Assembly: GCA_963811705.1 (NCBI GenBank)
Contig: CAWESL010000019.1
Coordinates: 65,982 to 129,981, forward strand
Length of the DNA: 64,000 nucleotides
Direction: 5' to 3'
From: DATJPR01 sp963811705
Lineage (GTDB): Bacteria > Bacteroidota > Ignavibacteria > UBA10030 > UBA6906
Position numbers and translations under genes: made by a program. This document shows, piece by piece, positions 1 to 9,079 of the stretch; positions within the stretch are counted from its first letter, which is position 1, and the number at the start of each line of letters is the position of its first letter. The notes under the pieces were generated by a model, which was not told the DNA's origin, made no database searches, and saw only the letters and a list, made by a program, of their open reading frames with translations.

Positions 1-1
1 T

Positions 2-199
2 TTGAACTACGAGCCGACGCATTGGGAGGCGGTAAAAAATGCGCTTCCCCTTCTCTCAAGACAGTATGGCAATCTTCACAGAGCCATTTGGGGTCAAGAC
101 CGACCGAAATCCGGATGGTTTCGCAATCCCCGTGAGACTCTTCAGTACGTTGACGCAGTCATGATCAACTACGACGCCTTGCGTTTGACGCTGAACTAG
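2..199 (+). CDS. C-terminal part of an unrecognised protein, cut by the window edge
   Basis: An open frame runs from the first bases to a TAG at 197-199. It has no convincing start inside the window, so it is probably the 3' end of a gene that begins upstream. The 65 visible residues are hydrophilic and rich in Trp, Tyr and Arg, with no signal peptide or membrane segment. I do not recognise a family. It is followed closely by the YtxH-like gene on the same strand. The frame could also be a chance open frame. Confidence 0.35.
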   Translation: MNYEPTHWEAVKNALPLLSRQYGNLHRAIWGQDRPKSGWFRNPRETLQYVDAVMINYDALRLTLN

Positions 200-316
200 G
201 CGATGTCTCATGGGACCATTGAAGATTCAGGGACCTTGACCTTCGCACACCGTGTGGCGTCAAGAGGTTTGATGAGTCCACGTTGGACAATTGTTCAAAC
301 GGAAAGGGATACAACG

Positions 317-604
317 ATGAACGCAGGAAAGGTAATCGTGGGTGCCGTGATCGCGGTAGCCGCAGGCGCAGTCCTCGGTATGCTGTTCGCGCCGGAAAAA
401 GGATCCGCCGCAAGGAGACATTTGTCGAAACAGGGTTCTCGATATATCGACGCCGTCAAGAATACCGCGGGTGAATATGTCGACACAATCGAGAACACAC
501 TGGACAGTGCGCGGGAGAAAGCCGTCGGCATCACCGATAAAGTGAAGGATGCGGTGGACACGTTGGCCGGCCGCGAACCCCAGAAGCAGCCCCGCCGGGC
601 CTGA
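317..604 (+). CDS. YtxH-domain general stress/envelope protein
   Basis: This is a 95-residue protein. Its N-terminal hydrophobic, Gly/Ala-rich helix (residues about 4-24) is followed by the pattern LFAPEKGSAARR, the hallmark of YtxH-like (gas vesicle/GvpP-like) proteins. The remainder is a charged amphipathic helix of the kind predicted to form a coiled coil (about residues 35-85). The family is small, membrane-tethered and often stress-induced, and its biochemical role is unknown. The open frame extends back to 203, but the ATG at 317 is preceded by an AAGGGA ribosome site and begins at the conserved membrane helix, so I chose it. The Mla operon follows about 135 bp downstream. Confidence 0.75.
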   Translation: MNAGKVIVGAVIAVAAGAVLGMLFAPEKGSAARRHLSKQGSRYIDAVKNTAGEYVDTIENTLDSAREKAVGITDKVKDAVDTLAGREPQKQPRRA

Positions 605-739
605 ACAGATGGGTCGCGGGGTTTCACCGCATTCGACTCTGCATTTCTCTCAGGAATTCTTTTTGGCAACCTGGCCGCAAGAAAAGCAGCCATGCTCGAC
701 CCTATTGAATCTCTGGCCCGGGAAGAGGAACTTCATTCG

Positions 740-1579
740 ATGAGAAAGAACACGTCCAACACGCAACCAACCCAAGGTCATCGAGACCTCCCTCCAGGCG
801 ACTCTGAGAAGACCGCTACCGAATCGATGTGGCGCAGATTCTTCACAAAAGTCGCTTCGATGACGTTGTTTACGCTCCGTTTCTTCAGAGAGGTGCTGCG
901 CCCGCCCTATGAATTCAATGAGCTGATCAAGCAATCGTTTCTGATCGGCTACAAATCGTTGCCATTGATCGCCATTACGGGGTTCATCATCGGGCTTGTC
1001 CTGACCATTCAGTCGCGGCCCACGTTGATGAAATTCGGCGCCGCCTCATGGCTGCCTGCAATGGTCGCGGTGTCGATCATACGGGAAATCGGACCGGTGA
1101 TCACCGCGCTCATCTTCGCCGGCAAAGTCGGATCCGGAATCGGCGCCGAGCTTGCGTCAATGAACGTCACCGAACAAATCGACGCTATGCAGGTTTCAGG
1201 GACAAACCCGTTCAAGTACCTGGTGGTCACACGCGTTCTTTCCGCGACATTGATGCTGCCGCTCCTGGTGATCCTGGCGGACGCGATCGGCCTCTTCGGG
1301 TCGTATGTCGGAGTGAATCTGCGGGGCGATGTCAGCACCCACCTGTATTGGTCGCAGGTGTTTCAAAGCCTCGAATTCAAGGATCTTCTCCCGGCCTTCC
1401 TGAAAACCTTCTTCTTCGGCTTTGCTGTCGGACTGGTAGCAAGCTTTGAGGGATACAATTCCAACAGGGGAACGGAAGGCGTTGGCAAGGCGGCGAACTC
1501 TGCCGTCGTCTTTGCCTCGTTGATGGTCTTCCTGATCGACATGATCGCAGTACAATTGACAAGCCTGTTTTTCAACTAA
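740..1579 (+). CDS. mlaE: MlaE-family ABC transporter permease
   Basis: This is the permease subunit of an MCE/Mla-type ABC system, which moves phospholipids or other lipids between the inner and outer membranes. The conserved MlaE core is present: an amphipathic N-terminal helix, then several membrane segments, with the motifs SIIREIGPVITALIFAGKVGSGIGAEL and QIDAMQVSG that typify the family. The frame is open from 692. The ATG at 740 has a GAGGAA ribosome site and gives about 280 residues, close to the family's usual 250-270, so I prefer it. The ATPase gene starts 17 bp after the stop and the MCE gene follows, a standard operon order (permease, ATPase, MCE). Confidence 0.9.
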   Translation: MRKNTSNTQPTQGHRDLPPGDSEKTATESMWRRFFTKVASMTLFTLRFFREVLRPPYEFNELIKQSFLIGYKSLPLIAITGFIIGLVLTIQSRPTLMKFGAASWLPAMVAVSIIREIGPVITALIFAGKVGSGIGAELASMNVTEQIDAMQVSGTNPFKYLVVTRVLSATLMLPLLVILADAIGLFGSYVGVNLRGDVSTHLYWSQVFQSLEFKDLLPAFLKTFFFGFAVGLVASFEGYNSNRGTEGVGKAANSAVVFASLMVFLIDMIAVQLTSLFFN

Positions 1580-1596
1580 ATCGAACCCTCAGATTC

Positions 1597-2373
1597 ATGA
1601 CAGCGAGCACAGCGCCTCTCGAACCAATTCAGGACGAGACCCACAAGGGGCCGATCGTCGAGATGCACCATGTGAAGAAATCGTTTGGGAAGAATCATGT
1701 GCTCCGAGACATCGAACTGGTGCTGCAAAGAGGCGAGAACCTTGTCATCCTTGGAAAATCAGGGACCGGCAAGTCTGTTCTCATCAAATGTATCGTCGGA
1801 TTGGTCGATCCTGACGAAGGGACGCTCCTGATTTTTGGTCGTGACGTCTCCGGCCTCAATGGCAAAGAGCTGCTGGAGCTGCGCAAGAAGATAGGATTCC
1901 TTTTTCAGAACGGCGCCTTATACGATTCCATGTCGGTAAGGGAGAATCTCGAATTTCCCCTGAAGCGGCAACCCCGATCCGCCGCGGGAGAAGATACGGA
2001 TGTGCTCGTCAAGGAAGCGCTCCAGAACGTTGGACTGGCAGAAGCAATCGACAAGATCCCCTCTGAACTTTCCGGCGGCATGCGCAAACGACTGGGATTG
2101 GCCCGCACGCTGATCTTGAAGCCGCAAATCATGTTGTACGATGAACCCACGGCGGGGTTGGATCCGATAACATCAAAGGAAATCAGCAGTCTCATTGTGG
2201 ACGTGCAACGACAATACGCAACATCGTCGATCATTATTACCCACGATATCGAATGCGCCCGGCGCACAGCCAATCGGATCGTCGTGATCAAAGAAGGGCT
2301 CTGCGTTGCCGAAGGATCTTTTGACGAACTTAAGGACTCTCCCGATGCCTGGATACGATCATTCTTTCAGTAA
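1597..2373 (+). CDS. mlaF: MlaF-family ABC transporter ATP-binding protein
   Basis: This is the cytoplasmic ATPase that powers the MlaE permease. It shows Walker A GKSGTGKS (about residues 53-60), the Q-loop FLFQNGALYDSMSV, signature LSGGMRKR, Walker B IMLYDEPTAGLDP and the switch His in IIITHD. The Gln-Asn-Gly-Ala-Leu-Tyr segment is characteristic of the MlaF branch. At 258 residues it has the normal length. A 30-residue N-terminal extension precedes the ABC core. It is translationally close to mlaE upstream (17 bp) and mlaD downstream (30 bp), and the three surely act as one complex. Confidence 0.93.
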   Translation: MTASTAPLEPIQDETHKGPIVEMHHVKKSFGKNHVLRDIELVLQRGENLVILGKSGTGKSVLIKCIVGLVDPDEGTLLIFGRDVSGLNGKELLELRKKIGFLFQNGALYDSMSVRENLEFPLKRQPRSAAGEDTDVLVKEALQNVGLAEAIDKIPSELSGGMRKRLGLARTLILKPQIMLYDEPTAGLDPITSKEISSLIVDVQRQYATSSIIITHDIECARRTANRIVVIKEGLCVAEGSFDELKDSPDAWIRSFFQ

Positions 2374-2403
2374 TACCCTCAACACATCTTACGACAAAAG
2401 CGT

Positions 2404-3054
2404 ATGAACAATACTACGGGCTATAGAATACGGCTGGGAATGTTTGTGACTCTCGGGCTGGCGGTACTCATTGGCGGCGTGTATTTCATCGGAGATAAGG
2501 AGCAGTTATTCCGAAAGACATTCCACGTCACCGGAGTGTTCAGAGATGTTTCCGGACTTCAGGCGGGAAACAACGTGCGGTTCGCAGGAATCAATGTTGG
2601 CACGGTGGACAACATCAGGATTGTCAGCGATTCCACCGTCCGGGTTGATATCGTCATCAGTGAGAAGACCCGCCAATTCATTAAGAAGGATGCGGTTGCG
2701 AGTATCGGCTCCGACGGCCTCATGGGCAATAGGATCCTGATTCTCAGCCCCGGGGCCGGGGGAAAAACAGAGGTCCAAGATAACGATACGATTGGTACGG
2801 TTCCGCCGGCCAACATGGACGAGATCCTGACGTCTCTCAAAACCACCATCGATAACACCTCCCATATTACGAGTGACTTGGCCAGAATCACAGGCAGTAT
2901 CCAGGCGGGGAAGGGAACGATCGGCAGATTGCTGATGAGTCAGGCCGATGCACAAAGAATTGATTCCATCCTGGTGAATCTGAAAGAGGGCTCAGCGGGA
3001 TTCAGGAAACTGACCGAGAAGGCAAAATCGAGTTGGCTGTTGTGGGGCTTTTAG
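2404..3054 (+). CDS. mlaD: MlaD-family MCE-domain lipid transport protein
   Basis: This is the periplasmic, membrane-anchored substrate-binding subunit of the Mla-type system. One N-terminal transmembrane helix (about residues 9-29) is followed by a single MCE domain with the signature GVFRDVSGLQAGNNVRFAGINVGTV and the later SIGSDGLMGNRIL. The C-terminal third is helical and Gly/Thr-rich. Family members assemble as hexameric rings on the MlaE permease. At 216 residues it is of usual size for Bacteroidota-type MlaD. No mlaB or mlaC partner is visible nearby, so the soluble carrier must be elsewhere or absent. Confidence 0.9.
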   Translation: MNNTTGYRIRLGMFVTLGLAVLIGGVYFIGDKEQLFRKTFHVTGVFRDVSGLQAGNNVRFAGINVGTVDNIRIVSDSTVRVDIVISEKTRQFIKKDAVASIGSDGLMGNRILILSPGAGGKTEVQDNDTIGTVPPANMDEILTSLKTTIDNTSHITSDLARITGSIQAGKGTIGRLLMSQADAQRIDSILVNLKEGSAGFRKLTEKAKSSWLLWGF

Positions 3055-3084
3055 CACGCAACCAGCGGAAAATCTACCATCGAC

Positions 3085-3334
3085 ATGAGGATCCTCGCGC
3101 TCAATCCGTGGCAGCAGTTCGGAAACTGAGCCAACCGTCAGGCGGCCCTCATCGAAGTCATCCGAACGATCAACCCCGATCGTGAGGCGTTTCATGAATC
3201 TTTTCGATCGGCACGGAGCGCATGGAGGTTTCGCAATGAACATTACCGCGTGCCATAAAGACTTTGACGAACCCTTTCAGGGGGTCTGGGCCAGCGATCA
3301 TTTTGGCCTGGTCGCCGGCCTCACGTTGTCCTGA
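3085..3334 (+). pseudogene. Remnant of an endonuclease/exonuclease/phosphatase (EEP) family gene
   Basis: Three separated reading-frame pieces resemble the two ends of an EEP-superfamily hydrolase. At 3085 an ATG opens MRILALNPWQQFGN and stops at once. A second frame then reads NRQAALIEVIRTINPD, the usual first helix before the catalytic strand. A third frame ending at 3334 reads FDEPFQGVWASDHFGLVAGLTLS, whose SDHFG is the conserved C-terminal active-site motif. Almost the whole catalytic core between them is missing. This is therefore a gene reduced by a large deletion plus small frameshifts. No other product is likely from these bases. Confidence 0.6.
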
Positions 3335-3368
3335 GCATGAATGATCGTCCCTGCAATCTTCTTTCTTC

Positions 3369-4676
3369 TTACTTCTTCCTTCCTCCGTCCCCCATCGTCC
3401 TCCCGGCATGCCAAGACGTTTGCCGGTTGACGAACTTCTCAAGTGTGACTTGAAGTTTGTCGCCCTTCAGATCATCTCCCATCGCGAGGATGGTCCCCTC
3501 CGGACCAACAAGCAGGGCGAACGGCATGCACCACGCCCCAAACGACCATTTTATCGATCCCGATGCTTGCTCGCTCACGAGGGCGTTGCCCCATGGCATG
3601 GGCTGCCCGGTGTTCTGGAACCGTGCGACAGCAGCCGCGGAATCATCTTCGGATATGCTGAGGATCGTAAATCCCCGCTCGCTGAATCGCTCATAAGCGT
3701 CGCGGAGATACGGAAGTTGCGCGACACACGGGCTGCACCAGGTTGCCCAGAACTCCACGAGGCAGAACGATCCCTTAATGCTCCTTTCCGAAACCCGTTT
3801 GTCCGCATTGTTGAGGAGGGGCAATTCGAAATGCGGCACTTGATCGCCGACATGGCACACCGGTACGCGCGGGCGTGCATTCATTGACCCATCGTTCTCT
3901 GGGAGTGTCTCACCCTTTTCTCCAAGGGCGTGCCGTTCGCTGTTGTACATGTAGTGTGCAAATGCCGCGCTCGGATGCTGCGCAATGATGTCGTTGATGC
4001 ACTGAAGGGGATCCGAACGATAGGAAATGCAGGCCACCTGTGCGAGATTGAAGTGGTATACCCAGGCGGGAGACGCCGGCGGAATCTCGATGATCCACTT
4101 CCGGATGCTGTCTGCCGATGTCGCCGGGGATCCATTCCAGTGAAGTTCGATATACTGCATGATCAATTCGTGGCGGAGAACGGGCTCTTGTTCGGTTCGA
4201 AGCGCCTCCTGGACTGTCCGGGTTTCTGCGCCGAGATCAATCGTCCCTCTTTCGAAGAGCTCCAGGCGCCGGGTGGAATTCAGGTGCAGCAAGGCGAATC
4301 TTGACTCCGGCGAAGATGGATGCGCTATCGCAATGTCGGCTGTCTCATGACGATGGGAAACACGACTCAACGCGACATTAAGCCTCATCGTGGCGGACGT
4401 GTCGCACAGGAGGGCAATGTCCAGCGGCCGGTAATGAGGGGCGCTAAATCGGAGGATCAGCGCCCCCGCGTGATCCGACGTAAGAGCAAAGGACCCATCG
4501 CCGGAGGCAACACCGCGGGAGTAGACGACATCACCCGCCCCCTCTTTGATAACGACACGCGCGGAGTCGAGATCGACGGCGTCCAATCCATGAAACTTGC
4601 CGGAAACCGTCACTTGGGCGAAGCCCCCCGAAGCAACGATGAACATGATACAGAAGACTCTTCTCAGGATACCCAT
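3369..4676 (-). CDS. Secreted TlpA/ResA-like thioredoxin-fold protein
   Basis: This is a 435-residue exported protein with an N-terminal signal peptide (MGILRRVFCIMFIVASGGFAQ). The last 150 residues are a TlpA/AhpC-TSA thioredoxin domain: FWATWCSPC carries the CxxC redox pair, followed by LPYLRDAYERF and a later WSFGAWCMPFALLVGPEG, where the cis-Pro precedes Phe. Such proteins reduce disulfides in the periplasm, often for cytochrome maturation or resistance to stress. The first 270 residues are a beta-rich then helical extension without a family I can name. This arrangement is common in Bacteroidota. A TTGAGT-N17-TTAGAA promoter lies just upstream. Confidence 0.82.
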   Translation of the reverse strand: MGILRRVFCIMFIVASGGFAQVTVSGKFHGLDAVDLDSARVVIKEGAGDVVYSRGVASGDGSFALTSDHAGALILRFSAPHYRPLDIALLCDTSATMRLNVALSRVSHRHETADIAIAHPSSPESRFALLHLNSTRRLELFERGTIDLGAETRTVQEALRTEQEPVLRHELIMQYIELHWNGSPATSADSIRKWIIEIPPASPAWVYHFNLAQVACISYRSDPLQCINDIIAQHPSAAFAHYMYNSERHALGEKGETLPENDGSMNARPRVPVCHVGDQVPHFELPLLNNADKRVSERSIKGSFCLVEFWATWCSPCVAQLPYLRDAYERFSERGFTILSISEDDSAAAVARFQNTGQPMPWGNALVSEQASGSIKWSFGAWCMPFALLVGPEGTILAMGDDLKGDKLQVTLEKFVNRQTSWHAGRTMGDGGRKK

Positions 4677-4717
4677 TCTGTCACTCTTGATATGAAATCG
4701 ATCCAGCGCCGTTCATT

Positions 4718-4746
4718 TTCTAAAGTCGTGGACCGACCATACTCAA
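4718..4746 (-). promoter_or_regulatory. Probable sigma70-type promoter of the TlpA-like gene
   Basis: On the minus strand, TTGAGT and TTAGAA are separated by 17 bases, 42 bp upstream of the start at 4676. The spacing and both hexamers fit a housekeeping promoter, though both boxes are imperfect. Confidence 0.4.
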
Positions 4747-4995
4747 GGACAATTCCTATGCCGGGGCAACGGTGCCGATTCCGAGGGTAATGGGCAGAAA
4801 TCTGTGTCAGGACATCGGGCTATTTTCGCACATTTGGTTATTTATGGTCGTCGATCGATTTGCCGGAGTCTCGAATCCGAACAGGAAGGAGTACGGGTCG
4901 AATCGTCAATTGGCATACAAGCGACTCGCAATGCTGAGATTCGATGCGGGAGTTTTTCCGATCACGCCGTGGGTGCGATTGCGCACTCTTGCGGA

Positions 4996-5024
4996 TTGAC
5001 ATTCGACGCGTTTGGGAGTATTTT
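4996..5024 (+). promoter_or_regulatory. Probable sigma70-type promoter of the PLP-enzyme operon
   Basis: TTGACA and TATTTT are separated by exactly 17 bases and end 40 bp before the ATG at 5065. This position supports that ATG over the longer open frame that starts at 4804, because the longer reading would begin upstream of the promoter. Confidence 0.55.
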
Positions 5025-5064
5025 CTGGCACCGGAACAGACACTGCGAAGGGAAATCCAAAGCG

Positions 5065-6186
5065 ATGCGGCACACCGATCAACCCTGGTACCAGATCGAG
5101 AACATCGATGACATCGATTCGCCATCGCTGATCATCTATCCGGACCGCGTCCTCGCGAACATCAGAACCGCGACGAGCATGGTCGGCGACGTTTCCTTGT
5201 TGCGTCCTCACGTAAAAACACACAAGTCCGTCGATGCCGCAAAGCTTCAACTCTCCGAGGGAATCACCAAATTCAAGTGTGCGACGATCGCGGAGGCGGA
5301 AATGCTCGCGCTCGCCGGGGCGACCGATGTTCTCCTGTCCTATCAGCCCGTGGGGCCAAAAGTCCAACGGCTTCGCGCCCTCACGCGCAAGTATCCCCGC
5401 ACCGTCTTTGCCTGCCTGGTGGACGATGCCGTCGCAGCGCAATCACTTGCAGGAAAATTCCAGGATGAGCCCCAACCGCTGGCGGTCTTCCTTGATCTGA
5501 ATGTCGGGATGAATCGCACCGGCATTTTTCCCGGCGAGGCGGCAGTGCGACTGTTCCACGCAGTTGCCTCAATGAAAGGCCTTCGACCGGCAGGTCTTCA
5601 CGCTTATGACGGGCATATCCGTGACCAAGACCCGCTGGTTCGAAGGCAACGCTGCAACGATGCGTTCGCTCCGGTCCTGACGATGCAGAAGGAACTCTCC
5701 GGCGAGGGACATGGCGATCTTCGCATCGTGGCTGGCGGGTCTCCGAGCTTTCCGATTCACGCCCGGGAGGCGGGAGTCGAATGCAGCCCCGGGACATTCA
5801 TCTACTGGGACAAAGAGTACCTTGACGGGCTTCCGGATCAGGCGTTCCTCCCCGCCGCCCTCGTCGTCACCAGGGTTGTTTCACGTCCGACGACACGAAC
5901 GATCTGCGTCGACCTCGGACACAAATCGATTGCGTCCGAGAAGGATATTCAACATCGTGTTTGGTTCTTGAATCTCCCCGGGTGCCAAGCCGTCTCTCAA
6001 AGCGAAGAACATCTTCTCCTGCAAGTTGCCGACTCCGGCGCATATTCCGTGGGCGATGTCTTTTATGGTCTCCCCTACCATATCTGTCCGACCTGCGCGC
6101 TGTACGAACGCGCGGCAACAGTCGTGGACCACAAGGCCGAAGGAGAATGGACCATGATCGCCCGCGACCGCATGATCCACACATGA
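5065..6186 (+). CDS. D-threonine aldolase / D-serine dehydratase-like PLP enzyme
   Basis: This is a 374-residue fold-type III (alanine-racemase-like) PLP enzyme. The N-terminal barrel carries RPHVKTHKS, where the first Lys after the conserved His binds PLP. The C-terminal domain has LPYHICPTCALYERA, the His-x5-Cys metal site of the DSD1/D-threonine aldolase family. Such enzymes cleave or dehydrate D-beta-hydroxy amino acids (D-threonine, D-serine, 3-hydroxy-D-aspartate); the exact substrate cannot be read from the sequence. The ATG at 5065 has a GAAGGGAAA ribosome site and lies 40 bp after a good promoter. The aminotransferase gene begins 39 bp after the stop, implying an operon. Confidence 0.85.
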   Translation: MRHTDQPWYQIENIDDIDSPSLIIYPDRVLANIRTATSMVGDVSLLRPHVKTHKSVDAAKLQLSEGITKFKCATIAEAEMLALAGATDVLLSYQPVGPKVQRLRALTRKYPRTVFACLVDDAVAAQSLAGKFQDEPQPLAVFLDLNVGMNRTGIFPGEAAVRLFHAVASMKGLRPAGLHAYDGHIRDQDPLVRRQRCNDAFAPVLTMQKELSGEGHGDLRIVAGGSPSFPIHAREAGVECSPGTFIYWDKEYLDGLPDQAFLPAALVVTRVVSRPTTRTICVDLGHKSIASEKDIQHRVWFLNLPGCQAVSQSEEHLLLQVADSGAYSVGDVFYGLPYHICPTCALYERAATVVDHKAEGEWTMIARDRMIHT

Positions 6187-6225
6187 CGCCACGATTTCCT
6201 GTTGCAGACAACGATTGAGGATTCC

Positions 6226-7476
6226 ATGAACAACCCAGAACCGACGCCCGATCCATTATCGGGACGACGTGCCGACTTTCCATCATTGCAGAGAACCCAT
6301 AACGGCCTGCCGCTCGCCTACCTCGACGGCCCTGCCGGAACTCAAGTCCCCCAACCGGTGATCGACGCCATCGCGGCGTACTACACCACGTGTAATGCGA
6401 ACACGCATGGTCAATTTCCCGCGGCCATCGAGACGGACCGGATGCTCGAAGAGACGCGCAAAACCGTGGCGACGTTCCTCGGAGCGCCGGATTCGACGAC
6501 GATTTCCTTCGGCGCGAACATGACCACGTTGAACTTCTCACTGAGCCGGGCGATCGGGCGTATGCTTCGATCCGGCGACGAGGTGGTCATCACCGCGCTC
6601 GATCATGAAGGCAACCGGGGACCATGGCTGGGGTTGCGAGATCAGGGGATTGTCGTCCGGGAGGTGGCCGTCCGACAGGACGCAACTCTCGACTATGACG
6701 ACTTTGCAGGCAAGATCAACGGCCGCACGAAACTCGTGGCAATGGGCCTCGCCTCCAATGCCTTCGGCACCGTCAACGATCTTCCCCGGATACGCGAAAT
6801 GACTGCACGGTATGGGGCGCTCCTGTCGGCCGATGCCGTCCACTATGCCCCGCACTTTCCCATCGAAGTGCAGAAACTTGACGTGGACTTTCTCCTGTGC
6901 TCGGCATACAAGTTCTACGGCCCCCACGTCGGGATCCTCTATGCACGGAAGGGATTGTTGGATCGCTTGGAGACTGACCGTCTGCGCACGCAGGATCAGC
7001 AGGCCCCATACCGAATTGAGACGGGAACCTTGAACCATGCCGCGATCGCCGGCGTCCGGGCTGCAGTCGACTATATTGCTCAACTCGGACATGGAAGTGA
7101 CGTCCGTGCGAGCATCGTTGACGGAATGGAACAGCTTGGACGCCATGAACGTGCTCTTGGTACAATGCTCTACGAAGGACTCAAGGCAATTCCCGGCGTG
7201 ACGGTCTTTGGACCTTCGTTCGAGGTGGCGAAGCGCGCGCCCACGGTATCATTCACCGTCGGCAGTCTGACGGCCGCTGAGGTGAGCAGGCATCTCGCCG
7301 ATCAGGCCCTCTGCACCTGGGATGGACACTTCTATGCCATCCGGCCGATTGAAGTTCTCGGGCTTTTGGAACGCGGCGGTGTGACGCGCGTGGGAGTCTC
7401 CCTCTATACCGAGCGCCGGGAAATCGCCCGCCTTTGTGAAGCGGTGAAAGACATCTCCGGGAGACTGAACGATTGA
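6226..7476 (+). CDS. Class V aminotransferase, cysteine-desulfurase-like
   Basis: This is a 416-residue fold-type I PLP enzyme. It reads YLDGPAGTQVPQPVIDA near the N-terminus, then an HxGQFP-like region, DHEGNRGPW, the Asp-Ala-Val-His of the PLP-ring-stacking region (SADAVHYAPH), and the Schiff-base Lys in LLCSAYKFYGPHVGIL. These match the cysteine desulfurase-like subgroup of class V aminotransferases, whose natural substrates are mostly unknown. It lacks the long Cys loop of IscS/SufS that would indicate persulfide formation. The start at 6226 has a TTGAGGA ribosome site. Its operon partner is the D-amino-acid enzyme upstream, so a joint role in amino-acid breakdown is a reasonable inference. 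Confidence 0.83.
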   Translation: MNNPEPTPDPLSGRRADFPSLQRTHNGLPLAYLDGPAGTQVPQPVIDAIAAYYTTCNANTHGQFPAAIETDRMLEETRKTVATFLGAPDSTTISFGANMTTLNFSLSRAIGRMLRSGDEVVITALDHEGNRGPWLGLRDQGIVVREVAVRQDATLDYDDFAGKINGRTKLVAMGLASNAFGTVNDLPRIREMTARYGALLSADAVHYAPHFPIEVQKLDVDFLLCSAYKFYGPHVGILYARKGLLDRLETDRLRTQDQQAPYRIETGTLNHAAIAGVRAAVDYIAQLGHGSDVRASIVDGMEQLGRHERALGTMLYEGLKAIPGVTVFGPSFEVAKRAPTVSFTVGSLTAAEVSRHLADQALCTWDGHFYAIRPIEVLGLLERGGVTRVGVSLYTERREIARLCEAVKDISGRLND

Positions 7477-7627
7477 CGATCCCGGCCAGTGCCAAGCTTG
7501 CCGGTGAGGGGCCTCGCCATCAGCTGCTTGAAGCTACGGCTTGTCATCCGTAAGTTTCCCTGTGGCCGGGAGGCCGTTTCTCGGGAATCCTCACTGTTCC
7601 CCGGGGATCCCTCCGACTCCATGCACC

Positions 7628-9073
7628 ATGAACTTCAAGGCGACAATGAAACCCTGGTTCTTGCTCACTTTCGCGCTCCCCGCGTTGTTCCTTCTCTCCA
7701 TTTCGTGCAAGTCCGATGACGCCAGTACGAGCCCGCAGGGATCGGGCGGCCCCTCGTTCGAATTCTGGCTCACCAACGCCGACAAGTCTGTCCTCTTTGA
7801 AAAGCAGAACACCTCTCAGCCGATCGCCGTCAATGGCGCCGATCCTCAGATTCACGTTGATAAAACCGTCACCGGACAAACCATGGAGGGATTCGGCTGC
7901 GCTCTCACGGGAGCAAGCGCGCAATTAATTGACGGCATGGGGGGCGCGGACCAGGATGCCCTCCTCCGAGAGTTGTTCGCGACCGATGGCACGAATATCG
8001 GGATCAGCTATCTGAGGATCAGCATCGGCTCGTCCGATTTGAACGATCATGTCTTCTCCTATGATGACATGCCTCCCGGCTCGACTGACACGGCGCTGAC
8101 GAACTTCTCGCTCGATCCGGACCGGACAGCACTGATTCCGGTGTTGACGAAGATCCTCGCCATCAACCCCGATCTCAAGATCCTGGGGTCGCCCTGGTCT
8201 CCTCCCCCCTGGATGAAAACCAACGGCAATTCCATCGGCGGGAGTCTCAAACCGGAGTACTATGGCGTCTATGCGAAATATTTTGTGAGATATATTCAGG
8301 GGATGAAAAGCGAGGGCATCCGCATCGATGCCATCACCGTTCAAAATGAGCCGCTCTACGGGGGGAATAACCCGAGCATGGTCATGCAGGCATCCGAGGA
8401 GGCGCTCTTCATAAAAAACTCTCTCGGTCCCGCTTTTGCCTCGGCAGGCATCGACACAAAAATCATCATTTATGATCACAATGCCGACAGGACGGACTAC
8501 CCGATGTCGATCCTGGGCGATCCCTCCGCGAGCGCGTACATCGATGGCTCCGCGTTTCACCTGTATGCGGGATCCATCAATGATCTCACCAGGGTGCACG
8601 ATGCGTATCCGGCAAAGAACCTCTACTTCACGGAATACTGGGTCGGTGCGCCGGGCAACTTCGCATCCGATTTCCCCTGGCACATCAAGAACCTGATCAT
8701 CGGCGGACCAAACAACTGGTGCCGCAATGTTCTGGAGTGGAATCTCGCATCCGATCCGACGCAAAGCATTCATACTCCCGGAGGATGCTCGCAATGCCTC
8801 GGCGCCGTCACCATGAGCGGCAATGCGGTCATCCGCAATCCGGCGTACTATATTCTCGCCCATGCCGCGAAGTTCGTCCGACCGGGGTCGGTGCGCATCA
8901 ACTCGATTGGGCCAATCACCCTGCCCAACGTCGCATTCGAACGGCCCGATGGCAAACTGGTGCTTGTCGTCCTCAACGACCGCCAGGTCGGCCAGACATT
9001 TACCATTGTCTCCGGGTCGACCACAATCGCTGCCCGGTTAAACCCCGGCTCGGCAGGAACGTATGTGTGGTGA
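7628..9073 (+). CDS. Glycoside hydrolase family 30 lipoprotein (glucosylceramidase-like)
   Basis: This is a 481-residue surface or periplasmic glycosidase with a lipoprotein signal ending in LLSISC, so it is probably lipid-anchored. The GH30 (beta/alpha)8 barrel starts at QTMEGFGCALTGASA. The acid/base Glu lies in ITVQNEPLY and the nucleophile Glu in LYFTEYWVG, both in the expected contexts. A C-terminal beta-sandwich (about the last 80 residues) completes the family's usual architecture. Members cleave beta-glucosides, beta-1,6-glucans or xylan; the subfamily cannot be fixed here. The frame is open from 7541, but only the ATGs at 7628 or 7646 lead directly into a signal peptide. An esterase converges on it from the other strand. 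Confidence 0.87.
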   Translation: MNFKATMKPWFLLTFALPALFLLSISCKSDDASTSPQGSGGPSFEFWLTNADKSVLFEKQNTSQPIAVNGADPQIHVDKTVTGQTMEGFGCALTGASAQLIDGMGGADQDALLRELFATDGTNIGISYLRISIGSSDLNDHVFSYDDMPPGSTDTALTNFSLDPDRTALIPVLTKILAINPDLKILGSPWSPPPWMKTNGNSIGGSLKPEYYGVYAKYFVRYIQGMKSEGIRIDAITVQNEPLYGGNNPSMVMQASEEALFIKNSLGPAFASAGIDTKIIIYDHNADRTDYPMSILGDPSASAYIDGSAFHLYAGSINDLTRVHDAYPAKNLYFTEYWVGAPGNFASDFPWHIKNLIIGGPNNWCRNVLEWNLASDPTQSIHTPGGCSQCLGAVTMSGNAVIRNPAYYILAHAAKFVRPGSVRINSIGPITLPNVAFERPDGKLVLVVLNDRQVGQTFTIVSGSTTIAARLNPGSAGTYVW

Positions 9074-9079
9074 GGGGCG

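Noticed and set aside
7925..8863. Minus-strand frame of 312 codons
   Set aside because: It is a shadow of the GH30 gene, whose catalytic motifs are unmistakable on the plus strand.
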